Below are positions 1-7,992 of a DNA stretch of 64,000 bases, in pieces; position 1 is the stretch's first letter, and each line of letters begins with the position of its first letter. The DNA lies in NCBI GenBank assembly GCA_027532905.1, contig JAPZUA010000001.1:211565-275564 (forward strand), given 5' to 3'. Under the pieces are notes generated by a model. That model saw only the letters and a program-made list of their open reading frames with translations. It did not search any database and was not told the origin of the DNA. The position numbers were made by a program, and so were the translations under genes. This DNA is from Magnetospirillum sp. (lineage in GTDB: Bacteria > Pseudomonadota > Alphaproteobacteria > CACIAM-22H2).

Positions 1-252
1 GGCATCGATTAGCAAACGCGGGCCTTCATGCGCGCCAATATGGGCGTGCGTCGAAATCTGGCCTGGGATGACGATGCAGCCGCGCGCATCGATCGTTCGC
101 TTCGCATCGACAGCCAGATTCCGGCCGACGGCCGAAATGCGGTCGCCGACGACGGCGACCGAGCCGCCTTCGAGGTATCGGTGGGACGTGCCGTCGAACG
201 CAACCACGGTTGCGTCGCGAACAAGCAGATCGGCTTGGCGGGTCTCGGTCAT
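1..252 (-). CDS. Amidohydrolase (cytosine deaminase/chlorohydrolase-like), N-terminal part only
   Basis: The gene runs off the left window edge, so only the first 84 residues are visible. They form the small beta-sandwich of composite-domain amidohydrolases (ADLLVRDATVVAFDG) followed by the first metal-binding strand, with STHAHIGAHEG supplying the HxH pair at about residues 69-71. Family members hydrolyse C-N or C-Cl bonds of rings with one Zn or Fe ion; the substrate cannot be told from this fragment. The ATG overlaps the stop of the upstream permease (ATGA), and a GGAGGA ribosome site lies within the permease end, so it is the downstream gene of the ABC operon that begins at 4475. The other ligands lie outside the window. 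Confidence 0.8.
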   Translation of the reverse strand, partial: MTETRQADLLVRDATVVAFDGTSHRYLEGGSVAVVGDRISAVGRNLAVDAKRTIDARGCIVIPGQISTHAHIGAHEGPRLLIDA

Positions 253-1082
253 GTCGTCTGTCCTCCGGCCATTCTCAGCTTTTCCGACCGTCGCCGGAGC
301 AGTTCCATCACCCCCATGAGTGCCACGGAGACAACGAGCAGCACCACCGCCGCCGCCGTGATCGTCGGGCTTATGTTCTCGCTCACGCCGCTGAAGATCT
401 GGCGCGGAAGGGTGCGTTGCTGGGGGCTCGACAAGAAAATCGCGACGACGAGCTCGTCGAACGACGTCACGAACGCAAACAGCGCCCCGGACACCACGCC
501 GGGTGCGATGATCGGCAGCGTAACGGTCCGGAACGCCAAGAACGGCGAAGCACCAAGGCTCGCCGCTGCCCGTACGAGATTCGGATCGAATCCCTGCAGC
601 GTTGCCGATACCGTGACCACGACGAAAGGCAGCGCCAAGACCGTATGCGCAAGCACGATACCGGCATAGGTTCCGACGAGCCCGAGCGACGCGAAGAAAT
701 AGAACGTGGCGACCGCGACGATCACGACTGGGATTGCAAGCGGCATGACGAGCAAGGCCATGACGGCACCTGCCCATCGCGCTCTGCAGCCATGCAAGCC
801 GATCGCCGCCGCCGTGCCAAGCGTCGTCGCCAACGCGGTGACGACGACGCCGATCCACACGCTGTTGCGCAGCGCGTTTGTCCAGATCGGGTTTGTGAAG
901 AAATCCTCGTACCACTGGAGCGACCAACCGGGCAGCGGAAAGACGAGCAATTGCCCGGATGTGAACGACAGCGGCAGCACCACGAGAACCGGCACGATCA
1001 AGAACACCAGCATGGCACCGGTATAGATCCGCGTTCCCGAGCGGACAGCGACTTCAAGCGAAGTTCGCGTTCCCCGCGCCAT
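249..1082 (-). CDS. ABC transporter permease, PotC-like second subunit
   Basis: A 277-residue inner-membrane protein with about six hydrophobic helices. It carries the binding-protein-dependent EAA loop (RAAASLGASPFLAFRTVTLPII), which docks on the ATPase. Length and topology match the PotC-type subunit of polyamine/2-aminoethylphosphonate-type importers. The ATG overlaps the TAA of the first permease (TAATG) and its own stop overlaps the next amidohydrolase, so translation is probably coupled. No ATPase gene for this system is in the window; it may lie further downstream (left of position 1) or be shared. Confidence 0.9.
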   Translation of the reverse strand: MARGTRTSLEVAVRSGTRIYTGAMLVFLIVPVLVVLPLSFTSGQLLVFPLPGWSLQWYEDFFTNPIWTNALRNSVWIGVVVTALATTLGTAAAIGLHGCRARWAGAVMALLVMPLAIPVVIVAVATFYFFASLGLVGTYAGIVLAHTVLALPFVVVTVSATLQGFDPNLVRAAASLGASPFLAFRTVTLPIIAPGVVSGALFAFVTSFDELVVAIFLSSPQQRTLPRQIFSGVSENISPTITAAAVVLLVVSVALMGVMELLRRRSEKLRMAGGQTT

Positions 1083-2332
1083 TACCGCACCTTGAGCCGG
1101 TCGAAGCCGACCAGCTTGCCGAGAACGAGATAGGTGGCGGCGACCAGCACGAGCAGGAAAGCGCCGAGCGCCGAGGCGAGGCCCCAGTTGACGGCCGAGT
1201 TCGTGAAATAGGCGATGAAATAGCCAATCATCTGGTCGCGCGGGCCGCCCACCAGGGCCGGCGTCACGTAGAACCCGACCGCCGACACGAAGACCAACGT
1301 GGCGCCGGCCGCCACGCCCGGCATCGTCAGCGGCAGATAGACCGTGAAAAACACGCGAACCGGCGAGGCCCCAAGCGAGGAAGCGGCGCGCAGGTGGCTC
1401 GGCGATATCCCCTTCATGACGCTGTAGAGCGGCAGGATCATGTAGGGCAACAGCACGTGAACCATCGCGATGTAGACGCCCGTTCGATTGAAAACGAGCG
1501 CCAATGGCGCATCGATCGCGCCGAGCCAAATCAGGGTCTTGTTCACCAGACCTTCGTTTTGGAGCAGAATCACCCAAGCCGTCGAACGCACAAGCAGTGA
1601 TGTCCAGAACGGCACGAGGATCGCCATCAGCAGCCAGTTCGCCGCCGCGGGCGTTGCCTGCGCCATCACCGCGGCGACCGGATAGCCGATCACCAAGCAC
1701 AGCAGCGTAACGCCGACACTGACGGTCAGCGTCCGCCCGTAGAGATCGACGAAGATCGCTTGCTCGCGATCGACATCGACGACGTTTCCGTTCGGATCGC
1801 GTTTCAGGTCGAGTGCCGTGAGCAGATAGAAATCTGTCACCTTTCCCGATTGTTGGCGCAGCACGCCCCAAGCCGCCGGATCGGCCCATTTCGCGTCGAT
1901 CGCAATCAAGGCGGCCTTCGGGCTTTCCGGCATGGATTGCGGTAGAAGGCGGCCGGTCCGTGTGATCACGCCGCGGAAACCCGGGATCGCGTAGTTCAGA
2001 CGACGCGCAAGCAGCGCCAATTGCGGCGTGCCGCGCAGTTCCCCAAGGTCCAAAGCGAGCGCCGCGTAGACCGGCTCCGGCGGCAATTCGCCTTCGCGCC
2101 AGTCCGCGATCGCGACCGTCGTCCGCGGGAGAGCCTGCGGGATCTCGGTGTTGTCGATCGCCCGAAATAGGAAAAGCAGGATCGGCAGCGCGAAGAGGAA
2201 ACAAACAAACACGACGCTCGGCGCCATCAGCGCCAGCATGCCGAGCCTGTGCCGTCGCTCGGCACGCGCAACGTCGCGGCGGAGGGTCGTTCCCTCCGCC
2301 GCGCTTGTCGAACCCGCCGAAGCGAACGTCAC
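1082..2332 (-). CDS. ABC transporter permease, PotB-like first subunit with large periplasmic insert
   Basis: A 416-residue permease. A basic cytoplasmic N-terminus (LRRDVARAERRHRLG) precedes TM1, then about 130 mostly hydrophilic residues form a periplasmic insertion before the remaining TM helices, as in many alphaproteobacterial PotB relatives. The EAA loop is LRAASSLGASPVRVFF. I chose the GTG at 2332, two bases after the stop of the binding-protein gene, because homologues keep the basic segment; an ATG at 2239 would give a 385-residue form lacking it. It pairs with the permease at 249-1082. Confidence 0.85.
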   Translation of the reverse strand: MTFASAGSTSAAEGTTLRRDVARAERRHRLGMLALMAPSVVFVCFLFALPILLFLFRAIDNTEIPQALPRTTVAIADWREGELPPEPVYAALALDLGELRGTPQLALLARRLNYAIPGFRGVITRTGRLLPQSMPESPKAALIAIDAKWADPAAWGVLRQQSGKVTDFYLLTALDLKRDPNGNVVDVDREQAIFVDLYGRTLTVSVGVTLLCLVIGYPVAAVMAQATPAAANWLLMAILVPFWTSLLVRSTAWVILLQNEGLVNKTLIWLGAIDAPLALVFNRTGVYIAMVHVLLPYMILPLYSVMKGISPSHLRAASSLGASPVRVFFTVYLPLTMPGVAAGATLVFVSAVGFYVTPALVGGPRDQMIGYFIAYFTNSAVNWGLASALGAFLLVLVAATYLVLGKLVGFDRLKVR

Positions 2333-2334
2333 CG

Positions 2335-3393
2335 CTATTGGGCGACGAACGTAGCGAAGCGCTGCCGAATCGCGTCGCCGTTGTCGAGCCAGAAGTTGAT
2401 GTAGAGTTGGCCGCCCTGCATCATGCCGCGGTCGAGATACTGACCCGGCAGGTCGGCGCGCTTGCTTTCCGAAAGCAGAGGATAGGTGTCGGCATTCGCC
2501 GGTGGCAGCCCCATGATTTCGGCGTAACGGGCGAGCGTGTTGGCCGCCAGATTGTACTGTATCAGCCTGACGGCGTCGGCCTTGCGCGGTGTTCCCTTCA
2601 TGACGCCGAGATAGATGATCGCATTCACGTAACCGGCCGGCCAGACGATCTTCAGATTGCGCTTGTTCGCCGCGTTCGCGGCGTTGACGCGGCCTTGCCA
2701 GCCGTAGCCCATCTCGACCTCGCCGGTCATGATGAGCTGCATCGATTCGTCGCCGCTGCGCCACCAGCGCACATGCGGCTTGATCTCGGCGAGTTTGCGG
2801 AACGCGCGATCCACGCCGCCGGGTGCGGTAAGCGCCTTGGGAACGTCGGGCGGCAAGACGCCGTCGGCAATAAGTGCGACCTCGAGCATCTGGTCGGGCT
2901 GGTAGAGAAGTCCGCGCTTGCCAGGGAATTTGGCGACGTCCCAGAAATCGACCCAGGATTTCGGCGCGCGGTCCGCGGAGATCCGATCGGCGTCGTAGAC
3001 CATTACGCCGGGCGAGATCAGGTAGGGTGCGCCGCATTCGCCGAACCCGCCGACGGCGGCGAACGGCCGCGGATCGACCATCGACTTCCAGTCGATCTTT
3101 TCGAGGAGTCCCTCTTCGCAGCCGGCCGCCTCGTTGATCGGGTTCAGGCTGACGACGTCCCAGATCAGGTTCTTGGTCTCGATCTGCGAGCGCAGGCGCG
3201 CGAGTTCCTGGTTGTACGTGTCGACGACAACGCGAATCCCGGTCTCCCGAGAAAAGGGCTCAAAGACGGCGACGCGCTGCGCTTCCGCAGGTGCGCCGCC
3301 CTGGTTGACGATCGTCACGGTCTGCTGGGCTTGGGCAGCAGCGCCCATGAACGCGACGGCAAATGCGATGCCGACGGCAGGTTTCCTGAACAT
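2335..3393 (-). CDS. ABC transporter substrate-binding protein, PotD-like (copy 1 of tandem pair)
   Basis: A 352-residue periplasmic binding protein of the PotD/spermidine-putrescine-like class. It has a Sec-type signal peptide (residues 1-22, ending AAAQAQ). It is clearly paralogous to the neighbouring gene at 3414-4475: both share blocks such as RSQIETKNLIWDVVS, FPGKRGLLY and AEIKPHVRWWRSGDESMQ. It lies 20 bp after that gene and 2 bp before the first permease, so it is part of the same operon. The ligand is unknown; the adjacent amidohydrolases suggest a nitrogenous cyclic compound rather than a polyamine. Confidence 0.9.
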   Translation of the reverse strand: MFRKPAVGIAFAVAFMGAAAQAQQTVTIVNQGGAPAEAQRVAVFEPFSRETGIRVVVDTYNQELARLRSQIETKNLIWDVVSLNPINEAAGCEEGLLEKIDWKSMVDPRPFAAVGGFGECGAPYLISPGVMVYDADRISADRAPKSWVDFWDVAKFPGKRGLLYQPDQMLEVALIADGVLPPDVPKALTAPGGVDRAFRKLAEIKPHVRWWRSGDESMQLIMTGEVEMGYGWQGRVNAANAANKRNLKIVWPAGYVNAIIYLGVMKGTPRKADAVRLIQYNLAANTLARYAEIMGLPPANADTYPLLSESKRADLPGQYLDRGMMQGGQLYINFWLDNGDAIRQRFATFVAQ

Positions 3394-3413
3394 CTTGGCG
3401 TCCTTTCTGCGCG

Positions 3414-4475
3414 TTATTGCGCCGCGAAAGTTATGAAACGCTGGAGCAGTGCGTCGCCGTTATTGAGCCAGAAATCGAGATAGAGCTGGCCGCTCTGCAA
3501 CGAGGCGAGATGCAGATGCCCGCTCGGCAGCGTCGAGCGTTCGAGCTCGGTCATCAACGGGTACGCCTTCGCGTTCGCCGGCGCGTAGTCGATGGAACGC
3601 GCGAAATTCGCCTGCTGCGGCGGTGCCGAAGTGAACTTAATGAAATCCGTGGCGAGGTTCTTCTTCGGCGTGCCTTTCATGATCGCGATCATCTGGCTGC
3701 CGGAGACGTGGCCGGCCCCGAATTCGATCTTGAGGTTCCGCTTGTTGGCCCGGTTGGCCGTCGATACGCGCCCGTTCCAGGCGAACGTCATGACCACTTC
3801 GCCGGTCAGGATGTTCTGCATGGATTCGTCGCCGCTCTTCCACCACTTCACGTGTGGCTTGATCTCGGCAAGCTTGCGGAACGCGCGATCGACGCCGCCG
3901 GGGGCAGCGAGCACTTTCATCACGTCGGCCGGTGGAACGCCGTCGGCCATGAGTGCGACCTCCAACGTCTGTTCCGCGCGGTAGAGCAGGCCGCGCTTGC
4001 CGGGAAACTTCTGGACGTTCCAGAAGTCCGCCCAGGTCTTCGGCACGTTGTCGCCCTTGTAGACGTCCCCGTCATAGACGAGCCCGCCGGAAACGAAATT
4101 GTTCGGGATGCCGCATTTGCCGAGCCCGCCGACAGCGGCGAAATCCTGCGGATCGAGGATCGTGGCCCAGTTGATTTGTTCGAGCAGTCCTTCCTCGCAG
4201 GCCGTCGCCTCGTTGATCGCCGTGACGCTCACGACGTCCCAGATAAGGTTTTTCGTCTCGACCTGCGAGCGGATCTTCGCAAGTTCCTGATTGAACGAAT
4301 CATCGACGACCGCGTGGCCCGTCGCGGCCGTCCACGGTTTGTAATAAGCCTCGCGGAAGCCCAAACCCGCAGCACCGCCGTTGTTTGCGACCGTAAGCGA
4401 TTGCGCAAAGGCGCCGCCCGCAAGCGCAGGTGTCGCGAGCAACAGTGCCAACGTGAGGGCTTTCCAGCGTTTCAT
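3414..4475 (-). CDS. ABC transporter substrate-binding protein, PotD-like (copy 2 of tandem pair)
   Basis: A 353-residue binding protein with a Sec signal peptide (MKRWKALTLALLLATPALA, then FAQS). It is the first gene of the minus-strand ABC operon and the closest relative of the next gene, a local tandem duplication with conserved AEIKPHVKWWKSGDESMQ and NRANKRNLKIE segments. The start is firm: a purine-rich stretch (AAAGGGGACC) lies just upstream. The gene is divergent from the GntR gene at 4690, which is the obvious candidate regulator. Whether the two copies bind different ligands cannot be read from sequence. Confidence 0.9.
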   Translation of the reverse strand: MKRWKALTLALLLATPALAGGAFAQSLTVANNGGAAGLGFREAYYKPWTAATGHAVVDDSFNQELAKIRSQVETKNLIWDVVSVTAINEATACEEGLLEQINWATILDPQDFAAVGGLGKCGIPNNFVSGGLVYDGDVYKGDNVPKTWADFWNVQKFPGKRGLLYRAEQTLEVALMADGVPPADVMKVLAAPGGVDRAFRKLAEIKPHVKWWKSGDESMQNILTGEVVMTFAWNGRVSTANRANKRNLKIEFGAGHVSGSQMIAIMKGTPKKNLATDFIKFTSAPPQQANFARSIDYAPANAKAYPLMTELERSTLPSGHLHLASLQSGQLYLDFWLNNGDALLQRFITFAAQ

Positions 4476-4689
4476 TTCGGTCCCCTTTGGGAATGGTTGA
4501 AATTTGTTGCGTTGCGCCCGGTCGGTGAACGACAGTGCAAGAACTGAAGATGTTTGAAGCGCTGGAAAGGATCGTGAGGTTGCACGACTTTGTTGTCAAT
4601 CGCGGATGTACTGCGCGGCGCAAAAGAGTCGTGAATCGCAAGCGTTTTAGGCACGTTGCATTCAACCACAACAGCATTGGTTGCGAACG
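4476..4689. promoter_or_regulatory. Divergent intergenic region between the ABC operon and the GntR gene
   Basis: These 214 bp separate two divergent units and must hold both promoters and probably the GntR operator. The segment is visibly more AT-rich than the flanking genes. I could not pick a single convincing palindrome; TTTGTTGTCAATC near 4572-4595 is the most GntR-site-like stretch, but it is weak. Confidence 0.4.
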
Positions 4690-5418
4690 ATGAGGCTCCG
4701 CGTCCTTTCCGGCCGGTCTCTCGCGCAATCGGTCCAGCAGGCGATCCTGCAGATGATGGCGGAAGCGAAGCTCGGTCCGCAGAGCCAAATTCCAACGGAA
4801 CGGGAGATATGCGAGCGCCTCGGCGTCACCCGGCACGCGGTGCGCAAGGCGCTCGAGATGCTCGAGGCCGACGGAAAGATATGGCGGCATATCGGCCGCG
4901 GCACCTTCGTCGGGCCTGCACCCGGCCCGAATCCGGCGGATCCGAAATCCGTCGCGCGCCACACGACGCCGCGCGAAATCGCCGATGCGCGGCGCCTCCT
5001 CGAGCCCCAGTTGGCGGCAGCGGCGGCGGGCCGCGCAACGCCGGCCCAGATCGCCGATATCGAGGATGCGTTGCGCCGCTGTGCGGCGTCGCGGAACATG
5101 GAAGCCTACGAAGTCGCCGACGAGAGCTTCCACCGCTCCCTGGCCGCCGCGACCGGCAGCATTTTGCTGCGCAGTCTCTTCGAAACCATCAACGAGGCGC
5201 GCAAAGAAATCGCTTGGGGGGCAATGCGGACGTCGATCCTGAGACCCGAGCGGCGCGACGCTTTCACGGCTGAGCACGAGCGCGTCGTACAGGCCATTCG
5301 GAACCGCGACGCGAATGCGGCGTGGGTCGCAATGAATGCACATGTTGCGACGATCGCCGACATCTACGAAGCGATCGACAAGGCGCAGACGGTCGGGCAC
5401 CGCCTGATCGCGATCTGA
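4690..5418 (+). CDS. GntR-family transcriptional regulator, FadR/FCD subfamily
   Basis: A 242-residue regulator. Residues 1-75 form a winged helix-turn-helix with the GntR signature (IPTEREICERLGVTRHAVRKALEMLEADGKI). The C-terminal helical FCD ligand domain starts at about residue 95 (EIADARRLLEPQLAA) and keeps the metal-site histidines (ADESFHRSL, HERVVQAI, MNAHVATI). FCD regulators usually sense organic acids and repress the neighbouring catabolic genes. It lies divergent from the ABC operon and 29 bp before the amidohydrolase at 5448, so it likely controls both. An in-frame TTG at 4681 is a possible earlier start; no strong ribosome site separates the two. Confidence 0.9.
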   Translation: MRLRVLSGRSLAQSVQQAILQMMAEAKLGPQSQIPTEREICERLGVTRHAVRKALEMLEADGKIWRHIGRGTFVGPAPGPNPADPKSVARHTTPREIADARRLLEPQLAAAAAGRATPAQIADIEDALRRCAASRNMEAYEVADESFHRSLAAATGSILLRSLFETINEARKEIAWGAMRTSILRPERRDAFTAEHERVVQAIRNRDANAAWVAMNAHVATIADIYEAIDKAQTVGHRLIAI

Positions 5419-5447
5419 TCGGCCGCAGGGCCGGAAAGGACAAAGCC

Positions 5448-6860
5448 GTGGGGCCGAGCGAGAATGCAGACCTAATCGTGCGCGGATGCGTTGTGACGAT
5501 GGACCGCGAGAGACGGGTGATCGACGACGGTGCCGTCGCAGTGCGCGCAGGCTCGATCGTCGCCGTCGGCAAGCGCGAAGACGTCGAGCGCCGCTTCGCG
5601 AGCCGCGAGACGCGCGGCGGTGCGCGTGCAATCGTCATCCCCGGCTTTATCGAAGGCCACACGCATTGCTCGCAGTGTTTCGTGCGCTCGTTGACCTCCG
5701 GCGAACTCCCGATGATCCCCCGGCTCTACAATCCAGCACAGCGCTCGCTGACGCCCGAGCAGGCCGCAGCCACCGTGCGCCTTATATCGGCCCAATTGCT
5801 TCGTGCGGGCGTCACGACGATGTGCGAGGGCACGCTCAATCCCGCACACGAGGCAGCCATTGTCGGCGCCGTCGAAGAAACCGGGATACGCTGCGCGCTC
5901 GCACGCGGCGCTGCCGACCAGGATTTCCACCACGCTGCACTCTACGATCAGATCCGCAACCGATCCTGGGCAAAACCGCGCCCAGGCGAAGCCGAGGCCG
6001 ACCTCGCGCGGACAGAAGCATTTCTAGATCGCTACCCCGCACGCGGTCGCGGCCTGATCCGCGGCGCCGTAAACGCGTCGGCGCTGCTCGGATTTTCGGA
6101 AGGCTATTTCCGCGAGGGTGCCGCCATCGCGCGCCGCCGCGATGCGACGATCCAAGTCCATGTCGGACGCGACCGCGAAGAGGTTGAGTTCTGCCTCTCG
6201 GTGTGGGGACGCCGCCCCGTGGAACGCCTTGCTGATCTCGGCGTCATCGACGAACATCTGGTCGCGGTGCACGCCGTCCTTTCGAGCGAGCGCGAGATCG
6301 AACTTCTCGCCGAAGGCGGTGCCGCCCTCGCCCACTCGCCCGTCGAATGCGTCGCGAACATGAACGCGATCCCGAATCTGCCGCGCTTCCGCAGCCGCGG
6401 TATCCGCGTTACTCTCGGCTGCGACAACCAAGGCAACGACATGTTCGTTGCGATGCGGGCCGCTTGGCTTATTCATGGCGCCAAGTTCGGCATCGCCGCC
6501 TACGATCCCGAATTCCTGAGTGCAGGCGACCTACTCGCAATGGCGACGATCGAGGGCGCGTCCGCCCTTCGAATGGACGACATCGTCGGCTCGCTCGAAA
6601 CCGGAAAGGCCGCCGACATGGTCGTCCTCGACGGGTCGGCGCCGCACCTGATGGCGATGCAACATGTCGCATCCGACCTCGTCCGGTACGCCACGCGCGG
6701 CGAGGTTCTCCAAACGATCGTGAATGGCCGCGTTCTCTACGACCGCGGCAGTTTCGCGACGATCGACGTGGAGCGCCTCTACAATGTCGCTGCCGAAGGG
6801 GCCGCGCACGCGCGCGAGGTTCTTCACGGACGGCGTTACAAGGAACTTCCCGATTTCTGA
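5448..6860 (+). CDS. Amidohydrolase, TRZ/ATZ-chlorohydrolase-like subgroup
   Basis: A 470-residue metal-dependent hydrolase. The GTG start was chosen because GGAAAGGA lies 7 nt upstream and the protein then begins directly with the usual ADLIVRGCVVTMD strand. Metal ligands are visible in order: H71 and H73 in GHTHCSQ, then VHVGRD, then VAVHAVLSSE, and the final Asp in LGCDNQGND. The subgroup includes guanine, cytosine and S-adenosylhomocysteine deaminases and s-triazine hydrolases. The substrate is unknown; the GntR gene and divergent importer suggest it acts on whatever that importer brings in. Confidence 0.85.
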   Translation: MGPSENADLIVRGCVVTMDRERRVIDDGAVAVRAGSIVAVGKREDVERRFASRETRGGARAIVIPGFIEGHTHCSQCFVRSLTSGELPMIPRLYNPAQRSLTPEQAAATVRLISAQLLRAGVTTMCEGTLNPAHEAAIVGAVEETGIRCALARGAADQDFHHAALYDQIRNRSWAKPRPGEAEADLARTEAFLDRYPARGRGLIRGAVNASALLGFSEGYFREGAAIARRRDATIQVHVGRDREEVEFCLSVWGRRPVERLADLGVIDEHLVAVHAVLSSEREIELLAEGGAALAHSPVECVANMNAIPNLPRFRSRGIRVTLGCDNQGNDMFVAMRAAWLIHGAKFGIAAYDPEFLSAGDLLAMATIEGASALRMDDIVGSLETGKAADMVVLDGSAPHLMAMQHVASDLVRYATRGEVLQTIVNGRVLYDRGSFATIDVERLYNVAAEGAAHAREVLHGRRYKELPDF

Positions 6861-6925
6861 TCCGCCGGAAGGTTCCTTAACCTACTTGTGTCGCGGCTGA
6901 CCTGCCATTGCGGTGCCAATCGACG

Positions 6926-7687
6926 TTACTGTGCCGACATCGGAGTCAGATCCACGCCGGACGATTCGATCAATCCGCGGATCGACCGCGCGAGTTCGAC
7001 AGCACCAGCCGTGTCGCTGTGCACCAAGATCGAATTCACTTCGACCTTCAAGATTTCCCCTTCGGCCGAAACGACCGTGCCGTCGGTCAATATCCGCGAA
7101 ACGCGCCCAAGGACATCCGCCTCGTTCTTGACGACGGCACCGGGAAACCGCCGCGGCACCAATTGTCCGGTCCGATCGTAGGCGCGATCCGCGAGAAACA
7201 GATTGTAAGTGGGCACGCCGGCTTTCGCGGCCGCCCGTTCGAGTTCGGTGTTCGACAGCACCAACAACGCGACTTTCGCGTCGAAGCTCCGAACGGCACC
7301 GACAAGAATATCGGCGACGTCGCGCTCCGCGCATACAATGTTGCCCAAAGCGCCATGCGCATTGACGTGCGTGATCTTGTGGCCGTTCACTCGCGCTATC
7401 GCCTCGAGTGCGCCGAGTTGGTAGAGGATGTGCATCTCAAGCTCGCGCGGCTCCAAACGCATCGGTCGGCGCCCGAAACCGGCGAGATCGGGAAAGCTCA
7501 CATGCGCGCCGAGATCGACCTTGTTGGCAAGGGCTGCGCGCACAGTCCTGTCCATGATCAGCGGATCGCCGGCATGGTACCCGCAAGCGACGTTCGCGGA
7601 TGTGACGATGCCAAGCAGCGCATCGTCGTCGCCCATCGTCCAGGGGCCGAAGCCCTCGCCAAGATCCGAGTTGAGGTCGATTTTCAT
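6926..7687 (-). CDS. pxpA: 5-oxoprolinase subunit PxpA (LamB/YcsF family)
   Basis: A 253-residue protein with the family's N-terminal MKIDLNSDLGEGFGPW, then SANVACGYHAGDP, DLGAHVSFPDLAGFGRR and HVNAHGAL, which carry the conserved His/Asp residues of the polysaccharide-deacetylase-like barrel. With PxpB and PxpC it forms the prokaryotic ATP-dependent 5-oxoprolinase, which opens 5-oxoproline to glutamate. It is the last gene of the long minus-strand operon, and its ATG overlaps the stop of the preceding small BCCP-like gene. An accessory accBC pair in the same operon hints that this version may use biotin. Confidence 0.92.
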   Translation of the reverse strand: MKIDLNSDLGEGFGPWTMGDDDALLGIVTSANVACGYHAGDPLIMDRTVRAALANKVDLGAHVSFPDLAGFGRRPMRLEPRELEMHILYQLGALEAIARVNGHKITHVNAHGALGNIVCAERDVADILVGAVRSFDAKVALLVLSNTELERAAAKAGVPTYNLFLADRAYDRTGQLVPRRFPGAVVKNEADVLGRVSRILTDGTVVSAEGEILKVEVNSILVHSDTAGAVELARSIRGLIESSGVDLTPMSAQ

Positions 7688-7992
7688 GTCGAAACTCCTC
7701 CTGCCCGAAGATCCTCAAGCGAAGCGAATTCGGCCAATGTGGCACCGTAGCCGACGACGCCCGTCGGTGCGACCGACAGCACGATGCATGCGAGCGGCGC
7801 GCGCACGGGAACAAGGATCGGTCCCATTTCGATCAGTCCGAGCGTTGCCCCAGCCGCCAGAATTTGTCCCGGCAGCGCAAACGTTCTGAGGCGCGTCGGG
7901 TGTGCGCGTAGAAAACGACCCGGCCCCGGCGCCAGAACCGAAGTCCCGATCCGCTTTCCGTCTATCGCAAGCGTTACACCTTCGAAGGTCAT
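7684..7992 (-). CDS. Small BCCP/lipoyl-like protein lacking the biotinyl lysine
   Basis: A 102-residue protein whose second half folds as a biotinyl/lipoyl-type hammerhead by pattern (LPGQILAAGATLGLIEMGP, then ILVPVRAPLACIVLSV, ending GVVGYGATLAEFASL). Where a carboxyl carrier has E-A-M-K, this one has E55-M56-G57-P58, and the only lysine in the protein is K13, so it cannot be biotinylated in the usual way. It sits between pxpC and pxpA with ATGA overlaps on both sides, so it is translationally coupled to the 5-oxoprolinase subunits. A structural or scaffold role in that complex is inference. The genuine carrier is encoded at 10963-11385. Confidence 0.75.
   Translation of the reverse strand: MTFEGVTLAIDGKRIGTSVLAPGPGRFLRAHPTRLRTFALPGQILAAGATLGLIEMGPILVPVRAPLACIVLSVAPTGVVGYGATLAEFASLEDLRAGGVST

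Noticed and set aside
210-1133. Long plus-strand frame opposite the permease gene
   Set aside because: Arginine- and histidine-rich translation without family features; it mirrors the high-GC third positions of the real minus-strand permease.
2305-4547. Long plus-strand frames opposite the two binding-protein genes (2305-3483 and 3417-4547)
   Set aside because: Both are antisense to clear signal-peptide-bearing binding proteins and show no recognisable domain.
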